A stretch of DNA of 64,000 nucleotides from Massilia sp. BSC265 (GTDB lineage: Bacteria; Pseudomonadota; Gammaproteobacteria; Burkholderiales; Burkholderiaceae_D): assembly GCF_000740675.1 (NCBI RefSeq), contig NZ_JPXI01000030.1:1-64000 (forward strand), in the 5' to 3' direction. The notes under the pieces are model-generated. The model ran no database searches, had not been told where the DNA came from, and saw only the letters and a program-made list of their open reading frames with translations. Positions 51,455 to 59,984 of the stretch are shown here, one piece after another. Position numbers and translations under genes: made by a program. Every line of letters starts with the position of its first letter. Within the stretch, counting starts at the first letter, position 1.

Positions 51455-53014
51455 ATGACCGACAAGCGCCCGACGCTCACCCTGAAACCCAAAGCCAAGC
51501 CGGCGCGTTCCCCTGCGCCGCGGGGCGGGGCGCAACCGGCTGCCAAGCCGAGCCAGGAGCGTGGCGCGCCAGCGGGTTCGAAACCGACGTACCGCCCTTC
51601 GCCCGAGCGCGAGGCGGCCGTCGCCCGCCGCGAGCGGCCCGAGCACGCCGCACCGCGCGGCACGGCGGGTTTGCGCCCGAGCCATGAAGTCAAGGTGGCG
51701 CCGCAGCGCGACTACCGACCTGACCTGAAGGCGGATTCCCTGGCCCTGGCCCTGCTGGGCGCGGCCAATGCCGTGGCGCGCGTGCGCGGGGGCACCGCGC
51801 TGCCGCAGGCGCTTGCCGCCGTGTTTACGGCCTACGAGGTGACCCCGCAAGCCCGCGGCGCGATCCAGGACATCGCCTACCGCAGCATGCGCCAGCTGGG
51901 CCGCAGCGAAACCCTGCTGGGCATGATGACGACGAAGGCGCCCGAGCCGCCGATGCTGGGCGGCCTCCTGTGCGCCGCGCTGGCCCTGCTCGACCCGCCG
52001 CCGGGCGCGAGTGCGCCCTACGAAGCCTTCACCGTGGTGGACCAGGCCGTGGGGGCCGCCGCCAGCCATCCGGACTTTGCCCACGCCAAGGCCATGGTCA
52101 ACGCCGTGCTGCGCCGCTTCCTGCGCGAGCGCGAGGCCCTGGTGGCGGAAGCGCTGAAGCAGCCGCTGGCGCGCTGGAACTATCCGCAATGGTGGATCGA
52201 CAGTACCCGTGCCGCATACCCGTCCGAGTGGGAACGCATCCTCGCGGCCGGCAACGTGCATCCGCCGCTGACCCTGCGCGTGAACCGCCGCCGTCTCGAC
52301 GTCGAGACCTACCTGAAGACGCTGGCGGATGCCGGTATCGAGGCGGCGCAGGTGGGCTTGAGCGCCGTGCGCCTGGCGCAGGCTGTCAACGTCAGCCACA
52401 TCCCGGGCTTCCACGAGGGCGTGGTGTCGGTCCAGGACGCCGGCGCCCAGCTGGCCGCGCCGCTGCTCGACCTGCATGATGGGATGCGCGTGCTGGACGC
52501 CTGCGCGGCGCCGGGCGGCAAGAGCGGACACATCCTCGAGACCGCCGACGTCGACCTGACCGCGGTCGATGCCGATCCGCAGCGCCTGGCGCGCATCAAG
52601 GACAACCTGGGCCGCCTGGGCCTGGGTGCGAAGCTGGTTGCGGCCGAGGCCCAGACTTCGGACTGGTGGGATGGCCGTCCCTTCGACCGCATCCTGGCCG
52701 ATGTGCCGTGCACGGCCTCGGGCATCGTGCGCCGCCACCCGGACATCCGCTGGCTGCGCCGCAAGTCCGACACGCTCCAACTTGCAACACTTTCCACGAA
52801 AATACTCGACAATCTTTGGCAGATGCTCCTGCCCAATGGTAAATTGCTGTTCGTGACATGTTCGCTCTGGCCCCAGGAATCGGAGGCGCAGGCTGCCGCG
52901 TTCGCGGCGCGCCACGACGCCCTCCGCCTCGACGCGCCGGGCCAGCTGCTGCCAGCCAGCGGTGCCGGGCAGGATCATGACGGCTTGTTCTATGCGCTAT
53001 TCCAAAAAAAATAA
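51455..53014 (+). CDS. rsmB: 16S rRNA (cytosine-C5) methyltransferase RsmB
   Basis: A 519-residue enzyme that methylates C967 of 16S rRNA. A basic Pro/Lys-rich N-terminal extension (residues 1-85) precedes the NusB-like RNA-binding domain (about 95-230) and the SAM domain with ACAAPGGKSGHILE. The catalytic cysteines are in DVPCTASGIVRRHPD and TCSLWPQES. The extension is longer than in E. coli RsmB. It heads the run that leads to DUF4390 and the NtrY-like kinase. Confidence 0.93.
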   Translation: MTDKRPTLTLKPKAKPARSPAPRGGAQPAAKPSQERGAPAGSKPTYRPSPEREAAVARRERPEHAAPRGTAGLRPSHEVKVAPQRDYRPDLKADSLALALLGAANAVARVRGGTALPQALAAVFTAYEVTPQARGAIQDIAYRSMRQLGRSETLLGMMTTKAPEPPMLGGLLCAALALLDPPPGASAPYEAFTVVDQAVGAAASHPDFAHAKAMVNAVLRRFLREREALVAEALKQPLARWNYPQWWIDSTRAAYPSEWERILAAGNVHPPLTLRVNRRRLDVETYLKTLADAGIEAAQVGLSAVRLAQAVNVSHIPGFHEGVVSVQDAGAQLAAPLLDLHDGMRVLDACAAPGGKSGHILETADVDLTAVDADPQRLARIKDNLGRLGLGAKLVAAEAQTSDWWDGRPFDRILADVPCTASGIVRRHPDIRWLRRKSDTLQLATLSTKILDNLWQMLLPNGKLLFVTCSLWPQESEAQAAAFAARHDALRLDAPGQLLPASGAGQDHDGLFYALFQKK

Positions 53015-53072
53015 ATGGCGCGATGATCCATTAGACAACCTCGGCTTTCAATTTTTAGGCTCCGGCGTACCT

Positions 53073-53636
53073 GTGACCTTACGTTTTCTTTGCCTCCTCG
53101 CTTGCCAGCTGCTGCTGGTCTTCGCGTGCACGCAGGCACGGGCGGCCGAGGTCATCGACATCACCAAGGTCGAAATCCAGGCCAGCGAAGACGGCTACCG
53201 CCTGAACACCGCGTTTGCCTTCGACCTGAACCACGAACTGCAGGACGCGCTCCAGCACGGCATCAAGCTGCACTTCACCACCGAGATCGAGATGACGCGC
53301 CCGCGCTGGTGGTGGCGCGACGAGAAGGCGGTGCTCTCCAGGCGCACCATCGGCATCTCCTACGACATGCTCACGCGCCAGTACATCGTCACCACCGGCG
53401 GCAGCGTACCGCAGCCCTTCAATACCCTCGACGACGCCCTGTCGCTGATCCGGCGCCCGGCGCGCTGGCTGATCGCACCCAGGGACGCCCTCAAGAAGGG
53501 CGAGGTCTACAACGTGTCGGTGCGCATGTTCATGGACCGCGACTTCCTGAACAAGCCTTTGCAGGTGAACGCCATCAATGACTCAAGCTGGCGCCTGAGC
53601 ACCAACCGGAAGACCTTCACCTACCGTGCGGAGTAA
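53073..53636 (+). CDS. DUF4390 periplasmic protein
   Basis: A 187-residue protein. The GTG start gives a signal peptide VTLRFLCLLACQLLLVFACTQ ending ARA-A; starting further upstream would bury the signal behind 37 residues. The mature part is predicted beta-rich (TKVEIQASEDGYRLNTAFAFDL, FMDRDFLNKPLQVNAIN) and matches DUF4390, of unknown function. It lies 4 nt before the NtrY-like kinase, a conserved neighbourhood in Betaproteobacteria, and may act with the kinase's periplasmic sensor part. Confidence 0.8.
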   Translation: MTLRFLCLLACQLLLVFACTQARAAEVIDITKVEIQASEDGYRLNTAFAFDLNHELQDALQHGIKLHFTTEIEMTRPRWWWRDEKAVLSRRTIGISYDMLTRQYIVTTGGSVPQPFNTLDDALSLIRRPARWLIAPRDALKKGEVYNVSVRMFMDRDFLNKPLQVNAINDSSWRLSTNRKTFTYRAE

Positions 53637-53640
53637 CGCA

Positions 53641-55947
53641 ATGCGGGGTAAATCGTTCAACCGGGCGCTGCGCTACGCACTGGTGGTGGGCTGCGCCATC
53701 GGCTCGATCCTGCTGTTCCTGCTCGCCTCGGCATCCGACAACTCGGGCTTCTTCGACCGTTACTACACCTGGCTGCTGGGCGTGAACGCCGGCATTGCGG
53801 GGCTGCTGCTGATCCTGGTGATCGTCGCGCTGGCGCGCCTGTACTCACGCTACAAGGCCGGCAAGTTCGGCTCGCGCCTGGTCGCCAGGCTGGTCTTGCT
53901 GTTTGCCGGCATCGGCATCCTGCCGGGGCTGGTGATCTTCATGGTGTCGGTGCAGTTCGTCTCGCACTCGATCGAGAGCTGGTTCGACGTCAAGATCGAA
54001 GCTGCCATCGAGTCCGGCCTGAACCTGGGCCGCGCCGCCCTCGACGAAGCCGTGGCCGAGCTGGGCGCCACCGGCCAGACCGCGGCCGCCACGCTCGCGG
54101 GCCAGGATGCGGTGATGGTGCAGGGCGTCCTGACCGGCCTGGTGAACGACATCAGCGGGCTGCAGAGTGCGATGCTGCTCACGGCCGACGGCACGGTGCT
54201 GGCATCGAGCGCGCAGGACCGCAACGCCAAGCTCGAACTGGACCGCCCGACGCCTGACATGCTCAAGTCGGCGGCACTTCCGGGCGGCTATGCGCGCCCG
54301 GAAGGCACGATCGACCGCGAGGCGTCCGCACAGGCGGGGGCGCCAGGCCAGAACGCGCTGGACGCCGCCACCGGCCTGCGCTTGCGGGTCGTGCTGGCGG
54401 TGCCCGAAGCGTCCGGCATGGAGCCGCGCTACCTGCAGCTGCTGCAGTCGGTGCCGGTGAACCTGGCCTCCAATGCAGTGGTGCTGCGCAGCGCCTCCGA
54501 GGAATACCGCTCGCGCGACCAGGCCCGGCGCGGCCTGCGCAAGATGTACGTCGTGACCCTGACCCTGACCCTGCTGCTGGCGATCTTCGGGGCAATCGGC
54601 AGCGCCTTCCTCATCGCCGGCAACCTGGCGCAGCCGCTGCTGGTGCTGGCCGAGGGTACGCAGGCGGTGGCCGAGGGCGACCTGTCGCCGCGCCCGACCG
54701 TCGAAACCAACGACGAACTCGGCACCCTGACGCGCTCCTTCAATGCCATGACCGGCCAGCTGTTCGAGGCGCGCAGCGCGGTCGAGCGCAACCGCATGGC
54801 GCTGCAGAACGCCAAGGCCCACCTGGAGTCGGTGCTGGCCAATATGTCGGCGGGCGTGATCGTGCTCGACGCCGAAGGGCGGGTGGTGAACTCGAACGAC
54901 GCCGCCTATCGCATCCTGCAGGTCGAGCCCGGTGCGCTGGCCGGTCCGCTGGCCAGCATCCCGGGCCTGGAGACCTTCTACAACTGTGTCACCCGCGCGA
55001 TCTCGGCGCAGAGCGCGCAGTCGGCGGCCGGCAGCGGGCGCAAACGCGCCCACTGGCAGCAGCAGATCGAGATCCCGCGCCGCGGCAGCGGCGACGAGCA
55101 CGACCACGATATCACGCTGCTGGCGCGCGGCTCGCGCCTGCCGGTGGGCACCGGCAGCGGCTTCATCGTGGTGTTCGACGATATCTCGGACGTGATCTCG
55201 GCCCAGCGCTCGGTGGCCTGGGGCGAGGTGGCGCGCCGCCTGGCGCACGAGATCAAGAACCCGCTCACCCCGATCCAGCTGTCGGCCGAACGCCTGCAGA
55301 TGAAGCTGGAATCGAGCCTGCCGCCCCAGGAAGCCGAACTGCTGAAGAAGAGCACGAGCACCATCGTCAACCAGGTCGACGCCATGAAACGCATGGTCGA
55401 CGACTTCCGCGACTATGCGCGCACGCCGCCGGCGGTGCTGGAGCCGCTCGACCTGAATGGCCTGATCGACGAGATCCTGCAGCTTTACCTGGCCGAGGAC
55501 GGCTCCGACATCATCCACGCCGCGCTGGCCCCGGACCTGCCCAAAGTGATGGGCGACGCCACCCAGCTGCGCCAGGTGATCCACAACCTGATCCAGAACG
55601 CCCAGGATGCGCTGGTCGACCGCGCGCCCGATGCGCCGGCCCCGCGGGTGGACGTCACCACCGAGGCGATCCACTACGAAGGCGCGGACGGCGCCGCCGG
55701 CACCGCGGTGCGCCTGGCGATCACGGACAACGGCCCCGGCTTCTCGCCGCGCATCCTGGCGCGCGCCTTCGAACCCTACGTCACCTCGAAGGCGCGCGGC
55801 ACCGGCCTGGGCCTGCCGATGGTCAAAAAGATCATCGACGAACACGGTGGCCGGATCGATATCGGAAACCGTCCGGACGGATGTGGCGCGTCAGTATTCA
55901 TTTTGCTGTTAAAGTTAGCTCCCGAGGCGAACTTGGCCGAAATATAA
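53641..55947 (+). CDS. NtrY-like sensor histidine kinase
   Basis: A 768-residue membrane kinase. Three N-terminal helices lie within about residues 10-110, followed by a periplasmic part (about 110-300), a further helix (VVTLTLTLLLAIFGAIGSAFL), HAMP, a PAS domain (NMSAGVIVLDAEGRVVNSNDAAY) and the kinase core. The phospho-acceptor His is in RRLAHEIKNPLTPIQLSAERL, the N box in HNLIQNAQDAL and the G boxes in DNGPGFS and GTGLGLPMVKKI. The start ATG has GGAG 7 nt upstream. NtrY is known for nitrogen or redox control; the signal here is unknown. Confidence 0.9.
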   Translation: MRGKSFNRALRYALVVGCAIGSILLFLLASASDNSGFFDRYYTWLLGVNAGIAGLLLILVIVALARLYSRYKAGKFGSRLVARLVLLFAGIGILPGLVIFMVSVQFVSHSIESWFDVKIEAAIESGLNLGRAALDEAVAELGATGQTAAATLAGQDAVMVQGVLTGLVNDISGLQSAMLLTADGTVLASSAQDRNAKLELDRPTPDMLKSAALPGGYARPEGTIDREASAQAGAPGQNALDAATGLRLRVVLAVPEASGMEPRYLQLLQSVPVNLASNAVVLRSASEEYRSRDQARRGLRKMYVVTLTLTLLLAIFGAIGSAFLIAGNLAQPLLVLAEGTQAVAEGDLSPRPTVETNDELGTLTRSFNAMTGQLFEARSAVERNRMALQNAKAHLESVLANMSAGVIVLDAEGRVVNSNDAAYRILQVEPGALAGPLASIPGLETFYNCVTRAISAQSAQSAAGSGRKRAHWQQQIEIPRRGSGDEHDHDITLLARGSRLPVGTGSGFIVVFDDISDVISAQRSVAWGEVARRLAHEIKNPLTPIQLSAERLQMKLESSLPPQEAELLKKSTSTIVNQVDAMKRMVDDFRDYARTPPAVLEPLDLNGLIDEILQLYLAEDGSDIIHAALAPDLPKVMGDATQLRQVIHNLIQNAQDALVDRAPDAPAPRVDVTTEAIHYEGADGAAGTAVRLAITDNGPGFSPRILARAFEPYVTSKARGTGLGLPMVKKIIDEHGGRIDIGNRPDGCGASVFILLLKLAPEANLAEI

Positions 55948-55969
55948 TAGAGGCATACAATCACGCCAA

Positions 55970-56085
55970 GAGCGCCTGACAACACCTTCAGAGCAAGGGA
56001 TTCGGCCCTCCGACGCAGCGAACAAGACGGTACGCTTGTACGGCAAGGAGCTGCAGCGCGGCTATGGAGGTTTTGTCAGGCGCTC
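55970..56085. repeat. 17-nt inverted repeat arms bracketing the regulator leader
   Basis: GAGCGCCTGACAACACC (55970-55986) is nearly the reverse complement of GGTTTTGTCAGGCGCTC (56069-56085): 13 bp perfect, one mismatch, then 3 bp. The arms enclose 82 nt and lie between the kinase stop and the response-regulator start, 32 nt from the start codon. Confidence 0.65.
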
Positions 56086-56117
56086 CAAGACGGGTAAGAG
56101 ATCAGGAAGGCAAACAG

Positions 56118-56864
56118 ATGGCGAACATACTCGTAGTTGATGATGAAATGGGCATCCGGGAGTTGCTTTCGGAAATCCTGGGCGACGAAGGCCACGCCAT
56201 CACGCTGGCGGAGAATGCGCAGCAGGCGCGCGAGGCGCGCGCCGCCGGCGCCCCCGACCTGGTGCTGCTCGATATCTGGATGCCGGATACCGACGGCGTC
56301 ACCCTGCTCAAGGAATGGCAGCGCGACGGCTTGCTCACCATGCCGGTCATCATGATGTCCGGCCACGCCACCATCGACACCGCCGTCGAAGCGACCCGCA
56401 TCGGCGCCCTGAATTTCCTGGAAAAGCCGATCGCCCTGCAGAAACTGCTCAAGGCCGTGCAGCAGGGCCTGACCCGCGCGCAGGAAGTGGCGCGCGCTCC
56501 CCTGGTGCCGCCGCGCCCGGTCGTGGCCGCCACCATTCCCGTGGCGGACAGCGGCGGCGCCGGCATGGCCAGCGCCGCGGCTAGCCCGATGTTCGCGCAG
56601 GCGGCGCCGCAGATGGCCAACGGCTCGCGCCTGGTGCATGCGATTTCGCAGGGCGAAGGAACAGGTTACACGCTGTCCTTTGACCTGCCTCTGCGCGAAG
56701 CGCGCGACGCCTTCGAGCGCATGTATTTCGAACACCACCTGGGCCGCGAAGGCGGCAGCATGACGCGCGTGGCCGAGAAGACCGGCCTGGAACGCACCCA
56801 CCTGTATCGCAAGCTCAAGCAGCTCGGCGTCGAGCCGGGCAAGCTCGCCAAGAAGGGCGTCTGA
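56118..56864 (+). CDS. NtrX-like response regulator without AAA+ domain
   Basis: A 248-residue regulator. The receiver domain (1-120) has acidic D8/D9, phospho-Asp52 in LLDIWMPDTDG, Thr/Ser in MMSGHA and Lys in FLEKPIAL. The linker is Ala/Pro-rich. The C-terminal Fis-type HTH reads MTRVAEKTGLERTHLYRKLKQLG. The sigma-54 AAA+ domain present in classical NtrX (about 240 residues, GAFTGA loop) is absent, so it should bind DNA but not activate sigma-54 polymerase. The ATG at 56118 is preferred over 56064, which lies inside the inverted repeat. Confidence 0.88.
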   Translation: MANILVVDDEMGIRELLSEILGDEGHAITLAENAQQAREARAAGAPDLVLLDIWMPDTDGVTLLKEWQRDGLLTMPVIMMSGHATIDTAVEATRIGALNFLEKPIALQKLLKAVQQGLTRAQEVARAPLVPPRPVVAATIPVADSGGAGMASAAASPMFAQAAPQMANGSRLVHAISQGEGTGYTLSFDLPLREARDAFERMYFEHHLGREGGSMTRVAEKTGLERTHLYRKLKQLGVEPGKLAKKGV

Positions 56865-57257
56865 TTGGCCGGACCTGTTCCGGTTACCCTGGTCACCGGC
56901 CCCAGCGCGGGCGCGCGCGAGGCCGCCATTGCCACACTGCTCGATGGCCCCGTGCCGGCAGTCGGTCGGGCGGCAGAGGCTGAATTCTTCAGCGCCGTCA
57001 TCCTCGAAGGGCTTGCCTCAGGCAGCACGCCCATCCCCGATCTTCCTTCCGTAAGACTTATCCGACTCGCACCCGGGTGCGTGTGCTGTACCGGGAACCT
57101 GGTTTTGCGTGTAACATTGAATCGACTGTTGCGCCAAGGCCCCGAACGCCTGTTCATCGGTGTGGCGAGCAGTGAGCATCTTGATCAGTTGCGATCGTGG
57201 CTGCAAGCAGCGCCATACGATCAGCTGTTGGCCCTGGGTCCGACCGTCCACGCCTGA
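56865..57257 (+). CDS. Small protein with a G3E GTPase-type CxCC motif
   Basis: A 130-residue protein beginning at TTG directly after the regulator's TGA, with AAGAAGG 7-8 nt upstream. It reads VTLVTGPSAGAREAAIATLL, where a G3E/CobW protein has a GxxGxGKT P-loop; here Lys is absent. LAPGCVCCTGNLVLRVTLNRLL then matches the metal-binding CxCC segment of COG0523 metallochaperones. Only the first third of a CobW protein is represented. It is either a minimal family or a truncated gene; intact coupling to the regulator argues for function. Confidence 0.6.
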   Translation: MAGPVPVTLVTGPSAGAREAAIATLLDGPVPAVGRAAEAEFFSAVILEGLASGSTPIPDLPSVRLIRLAPGCVCCTGNLVLRVTLNRLLRQGPERLFIGVASSEHLDQLRSWLQAAPYDQLLALGPTVHA

Positions 57258-57326
57258 CATCCTTGTTTGACCTTGCGTGTACTTGAAATCGGTTCAGCGA
57301 GCCCCACCTCTTAACCGAAGTGATCT

Positions 57327-57354
57327 ATCAACCGCCTGCCGCCAAGCGGTTGAT
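57327..57354. repeat. 9-bp inverted repeat upstream of the DUF3567 gene
   Basis: atcaaccgc (57327-57335) and gcggttgat (57346-57354) can form a hairpin with a 10-nt loop. There is no T-run. It lies 35 nt before the DUF3567 start and could affect its leader. Confidence 0.4.
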
Positions 57355-57388
57355 CGCACAACCACTCTGATCGAGAGAAGGAGTCATC

Positions 57389-57646
57389 ATGAACATGATC
57401 TACAACAGCGAACAGTACAGCGTCGTCGAATTTGGCGTTGATCGCGACCTCGAAGCCCTGCGCTTTGGCGGGTACGAGATCGTCGACAAGGCCGGCCGGC
57501 GCGAAGCGTTCATCGGCGGCAAACTGGCTCAATCTTTCCGCCGCGATGTGAACAACCTCATCGCCAGCGAGCCGACCATGGAAGAAATCGACGACTTCCT
57601 GGGTTCCTATGACACCCTGATGAGCCAGCCTGTAGTGCTGCACTGA
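57389..57646 (+). CDS. DUF3567 family protein
   Basis: An 85-residue acidic cytosolic protein starting MNMIYNSEQYSVVEFGVD with GGYEIVDKAGRREAFIGG, which fits DUF3567, a small family restricted to Betaproteobacteria and without known function. GAGAAGGAG just upstream of the ATG is a strong ribosome-binding site. It is a single gene between the CxCC protein and the amidotransferase. Confidence 0.82.
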   Translation: MNMIYNSEQYSVVEFGVDRDLEALRFGGYEIVDKAGRREAFIGGKLAQSFRRDVNNLIASEPTMEEIDDFLGSYDTLMSQPVVLH

Positions 57647-57659
57647 TCTTCAGAAAGGC

Positions 57660-57707
57660 GTCACTGCCCCATCCAGGGACAGTGACTCGCCGTTTCGTGG
57701 GGCAGTG
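57660..57707 (+). promoter_or_regulatory. Competing stem-loops upstream of the amidotransferase
   Basis: CACTGCCCC (57662-57670) can pair either with GGGACAGTG (57676-57684, one mismatch, extended by flanking bases) or with GGGGCAGTG (57699-57707, 9 bp perfect). The two hairpins exclude each other. They lie 40 nt before the start of the next gene; neither has a T-run. Confidence 0.4.
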
Positions 57708-57746
57708 TCGCTGCCTCCGGCACCTCTGGCGTGGTAAGCTGCGCGC

Positions 57747-58523
57747 ATGTGCCAACTCCTCGGAATGAACTGCAACGTCCCCACGGACATCGTTTTCTCC
57801 TTCACCGGCTTCGCCCACCGCGGCGGACGCACCGATACCCACCACGACGGCTGGGGCATCGCTTTTTTCGAAGGCAAGGGTGTACGCCACTTCGTCGATC
57901 ACCAGGCCGCCATCGCCTCGCCCATCGCCGAACTGATCAAGCGCTACCCGATCAAGTCCACCAACGTCATCGCCCATATCCGCAAGGCTACCCAAGGCCA
58001 GGTCGCGCTCGAGAACTGCCATCCCTTCGTGCGTGAGATGTGGGGCCGCTACTGGGTGTTCGCCCACAACGGCGACCTGAAGGACTTCGCACCCGCGCTG
58101 CACGGGCCGTTCCGCCCGGTGGGCAATACCGACAGCGAGCTGGCGTTCTGCTGGCTGATGCAAAGCCTGCGCGACGAGTTCGGCGACGGCTCGTCGGGCA
58201 CGGCGCCCTCGCTTGCCGAGCTGCGCGCCGCACTCGAAAAACTGGTGCCGCAAGTCGCCGCCCATGGTACCTTCAACATGATGCTCTCGGACGGCACCGC
58301 GCTGTTCACGCACTGCTCGACCAAGCTGTGCTACATCGTGCGCCAGTACCCGTTCGCCGCAGCGCACCTGTCGGACGAAGACCTGTCGGTCGACTTTTCG
58401 CAGGTGACCACCCCGAACGACCGGGTCGCCATCATCGTGACCGAACCCTTGACCAGCAACGAAACCTGGACCCACTTCGCGCCCGGCGAACTGAAGCTCT
58501 TCGTGGATGGGCTGCCTCAATAA
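57747..58523 (+). CDS. Class II glutamine amidotransferase (YafJ-like)
   Basis: A 258-residue protein of the YafJ/EgtC type. The N-terminal nucleophile is Cys2 (MCQLLGMNCN), then FAHRGGRTDTHHDGWGIAFF and AHIRKATQGQV, which bind glutamine, and HNGDLKDF. There is no synthase domain, so it is a stand-alone amidohydrolase whose acceptor or real substrate is unknown. The length is normal. Confidence 0.88.
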   Translation: MCQLLGMNCNVPTDIVFSFTGFAHRGGRTDTHHDGWGIAFFEGKGVRHFVDHQAAIASPIAELIKRYPIKSTNVIAHIRKATQGQVALENCHPFVREMWGRYWVFAHNGDLKDFAPALHGPFRPVGNTDSELAFCWLMQSLRDEFGDGSSGTAPSLAELRAALEKLVPQVAAHGTFNMMLSDGTALFTHCSTKLCYIVRQYPFAAAHLSDEDLSVDFSQVTTPNDRVAIIVTEPLTSNETWTHFAPGELKLFVDGLPQ

Positions 58524-58622
58524 TGACAAGGGCTAACATTCCACCGATTAATTAATGCTACTAATCCACTAACAGGGGCGGATACGGTAAAGTAACCATG
58601 TTCGCGAGCCTTCCGAGACGAC

Positions 58623-59900
58623 ATGACCGATACCGCCAGCCATGACCAGGCTTCCCAGCCTCTGACACTGCGCAACTTCTACCTCGGGCGCCAACCGGTG
58701 CTCGACCGTAACCAGGCGCTGTTCGGCTACGAACTGCTGTTCCGCGGCAGCGCTCAGGGGAAGGCAGAGATCGATTCCGGCCTGTCGGCCAGCGCCAGCG
58801 TGATCCACCATGCCTCGCAACTGGGCCTGGCGCGCGCCATCGGCGACGCCACCGCCTTCCTGAACGTCGACACGGACGTCTTGAACAGCGACATGTTCGC
58901 CTTCCTGCCGCGCGAACGCACCGTGCTCGAGATCGTGCGCTCGGTCGAGCCGAACGATGCCGTGATCCAACGCATGACCGAACTGTCGCAGCACGGCTTT
59001 CGCTTCGCGGCCGAGGCTTCGGCCCACGGCGCTAGCCTGGCCCGCCTGCTGCCGGTGATCGACTACGTCAAGATTGACTTGCGCGAACTGCCGGTAGTGA
59101 CCTTGCTGTCGCTGGCGCCGCGCCTGCGCGGCACCGGCAAGCGCCTGGTGGCCGAGAAGGTCGAAACCCACAACGAGTACCGCACTTGCCTGGACATCGG
59201 TTTCGACTACTTCCAGGGGTATTATTTTGCCAAGCCGACCGTCATCGCCGGCCGCAAACTGTCGCCGTCGCAGGCGGCGGTGATGGACCTGATGAACCTG
59301 GTGACCTCGGACGCGGACAATGCCGAGATCGAGCATGCCGTGAAAAAGGACGTGACGCTCGGGCTGAACCTGCTGCGACTGGTGAACACGCCGGCGGCCG
59401 GGGCAGGGCGGAGAATCGAGTCGGTCAACCAGGCGCTGATGCTGCTGGGCCGCCGCCAGCTGCAGCGCTGGCTGCAGATCCTGCTGTATGCCGAACCCGG
59501 CGTGCGCGGCCATAACATGAGCCCGCTCCTGATGCTGGCCACCACCCGTGCGCGCTTGATGGAACTGCTGGCGCAGCGCCTGCGCCCTGGCCAGCGCAAC
59601 GTCTCGGACGTCGCCTTCACGGTGGGTATGATGTCGCTGATGGATACGCTGTTCTGCATCCCGATGCAGGACATCGTCGAACAGATTCCCGTAATCGACG
59701 AAGTGCGCCATGCGCTGCTGGTGCGCCGCGGCTTCTTCGGCGAGCTGCTGCGCCTGGCGGAGGCGATCGAGCGCATGGACGATGCGCAGGACGAAGTGAT
59801 GCCTGCGTTGCAGGAACTGTCGATGGATGGGGATGACCTGGCCGAACTCGAGATATCGGCCTTCGAATGGAGCGACAAGGTCGTTCGCTATGCGATTTGA
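58623..59900 (+). CDS. EAL-HDOD signalling protein (degenerate EAL)
   Basis: A 425-residue cytosolic protein of the YuxH type. The N-terminal EAL-like domain (about 18-215) has GYELLFR in place of the EAL signature; the DDFG catalytic stretch is missing before YVKIDL, so c-di-GMP hydrolysis is unlikely. The end FDYFQGYYFAKP is kept. The HDOD domain (about 220-400; LNLLRLVNTPAAG, ALMLLGRRQLQRWLQI) is a signalling scaffold. It is a single transcription unit with a palindrome behind it. Confidence 0.87.
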   Translation: MTDTASHDQASQPLTLRNFYLGRQPVLDRNQALFGYELLFRGSAQGKAEIDSGLSASASVIHHASQLGLARAIGDATAFLNVDTDVLNSDMFAFLPRERTVLEIVRSVEPNDAVIQRMTELSQHGFRFAAEASAHGASLARLLPVIDYVKIDLRELPVVTLLSLAPRLRGTGKRLVAEKVETHNEYRTCLDIGFDYFQGYYFAKPTVIAGRKLSPSQAAVMDLMNLVTSDADNAEIEHAVKKDVTLGLNLLRLVNTPAAGAGRRIESVNQALMLLGRRQLQRWLQILLYAEPGVRGHNMSPLLMLATTRARLMELLAQRLRPGQRNVSDVAFTVGMMSLMDTLFCIPMQDIVEQIPVIDEVRHALLVRRGFFGELLRLAEAIERMDDAQDEVMPALQELSMDGDDLAELEISAFEWSDKVVRYAI

Positions 59901-59936
59901 TTCGCGATTTCGTAGCGTCGGATTGGCCGTGTCAAC

Positions 59937-59967
59937 GTAGGGTGGGCAGGTTTCCTGCCCACCCTAC
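59937..59967. repeat. 14-bp palindrome, REP-like or terminator
   Basis: gtagggtgggcagg-ttt-cctgcccaccctac is a perfect 14-bp stem with a 3-nt loop, 36 nt after the EAL-HDOD stop and 17 bp from the end of the convergent SPW gene. The gtagggtgggca arm resembles a widely dispersed intergenic repeat of Proteobacteria. There is no T-run, so termination would be by hairpin alone or Rho. Confidence 0.6.
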
Positions 59968-59984
59968 AACAGCGCGTCAGCGGA

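Noticed and set aside
56064..56117. Upstream start for the NtrX-like regulator (MEVLSGAPRRV...)
   Set aside because: It would place 18 odd residues before the conserved MANILVVDDE and overlaps the inverted-repeat arm.
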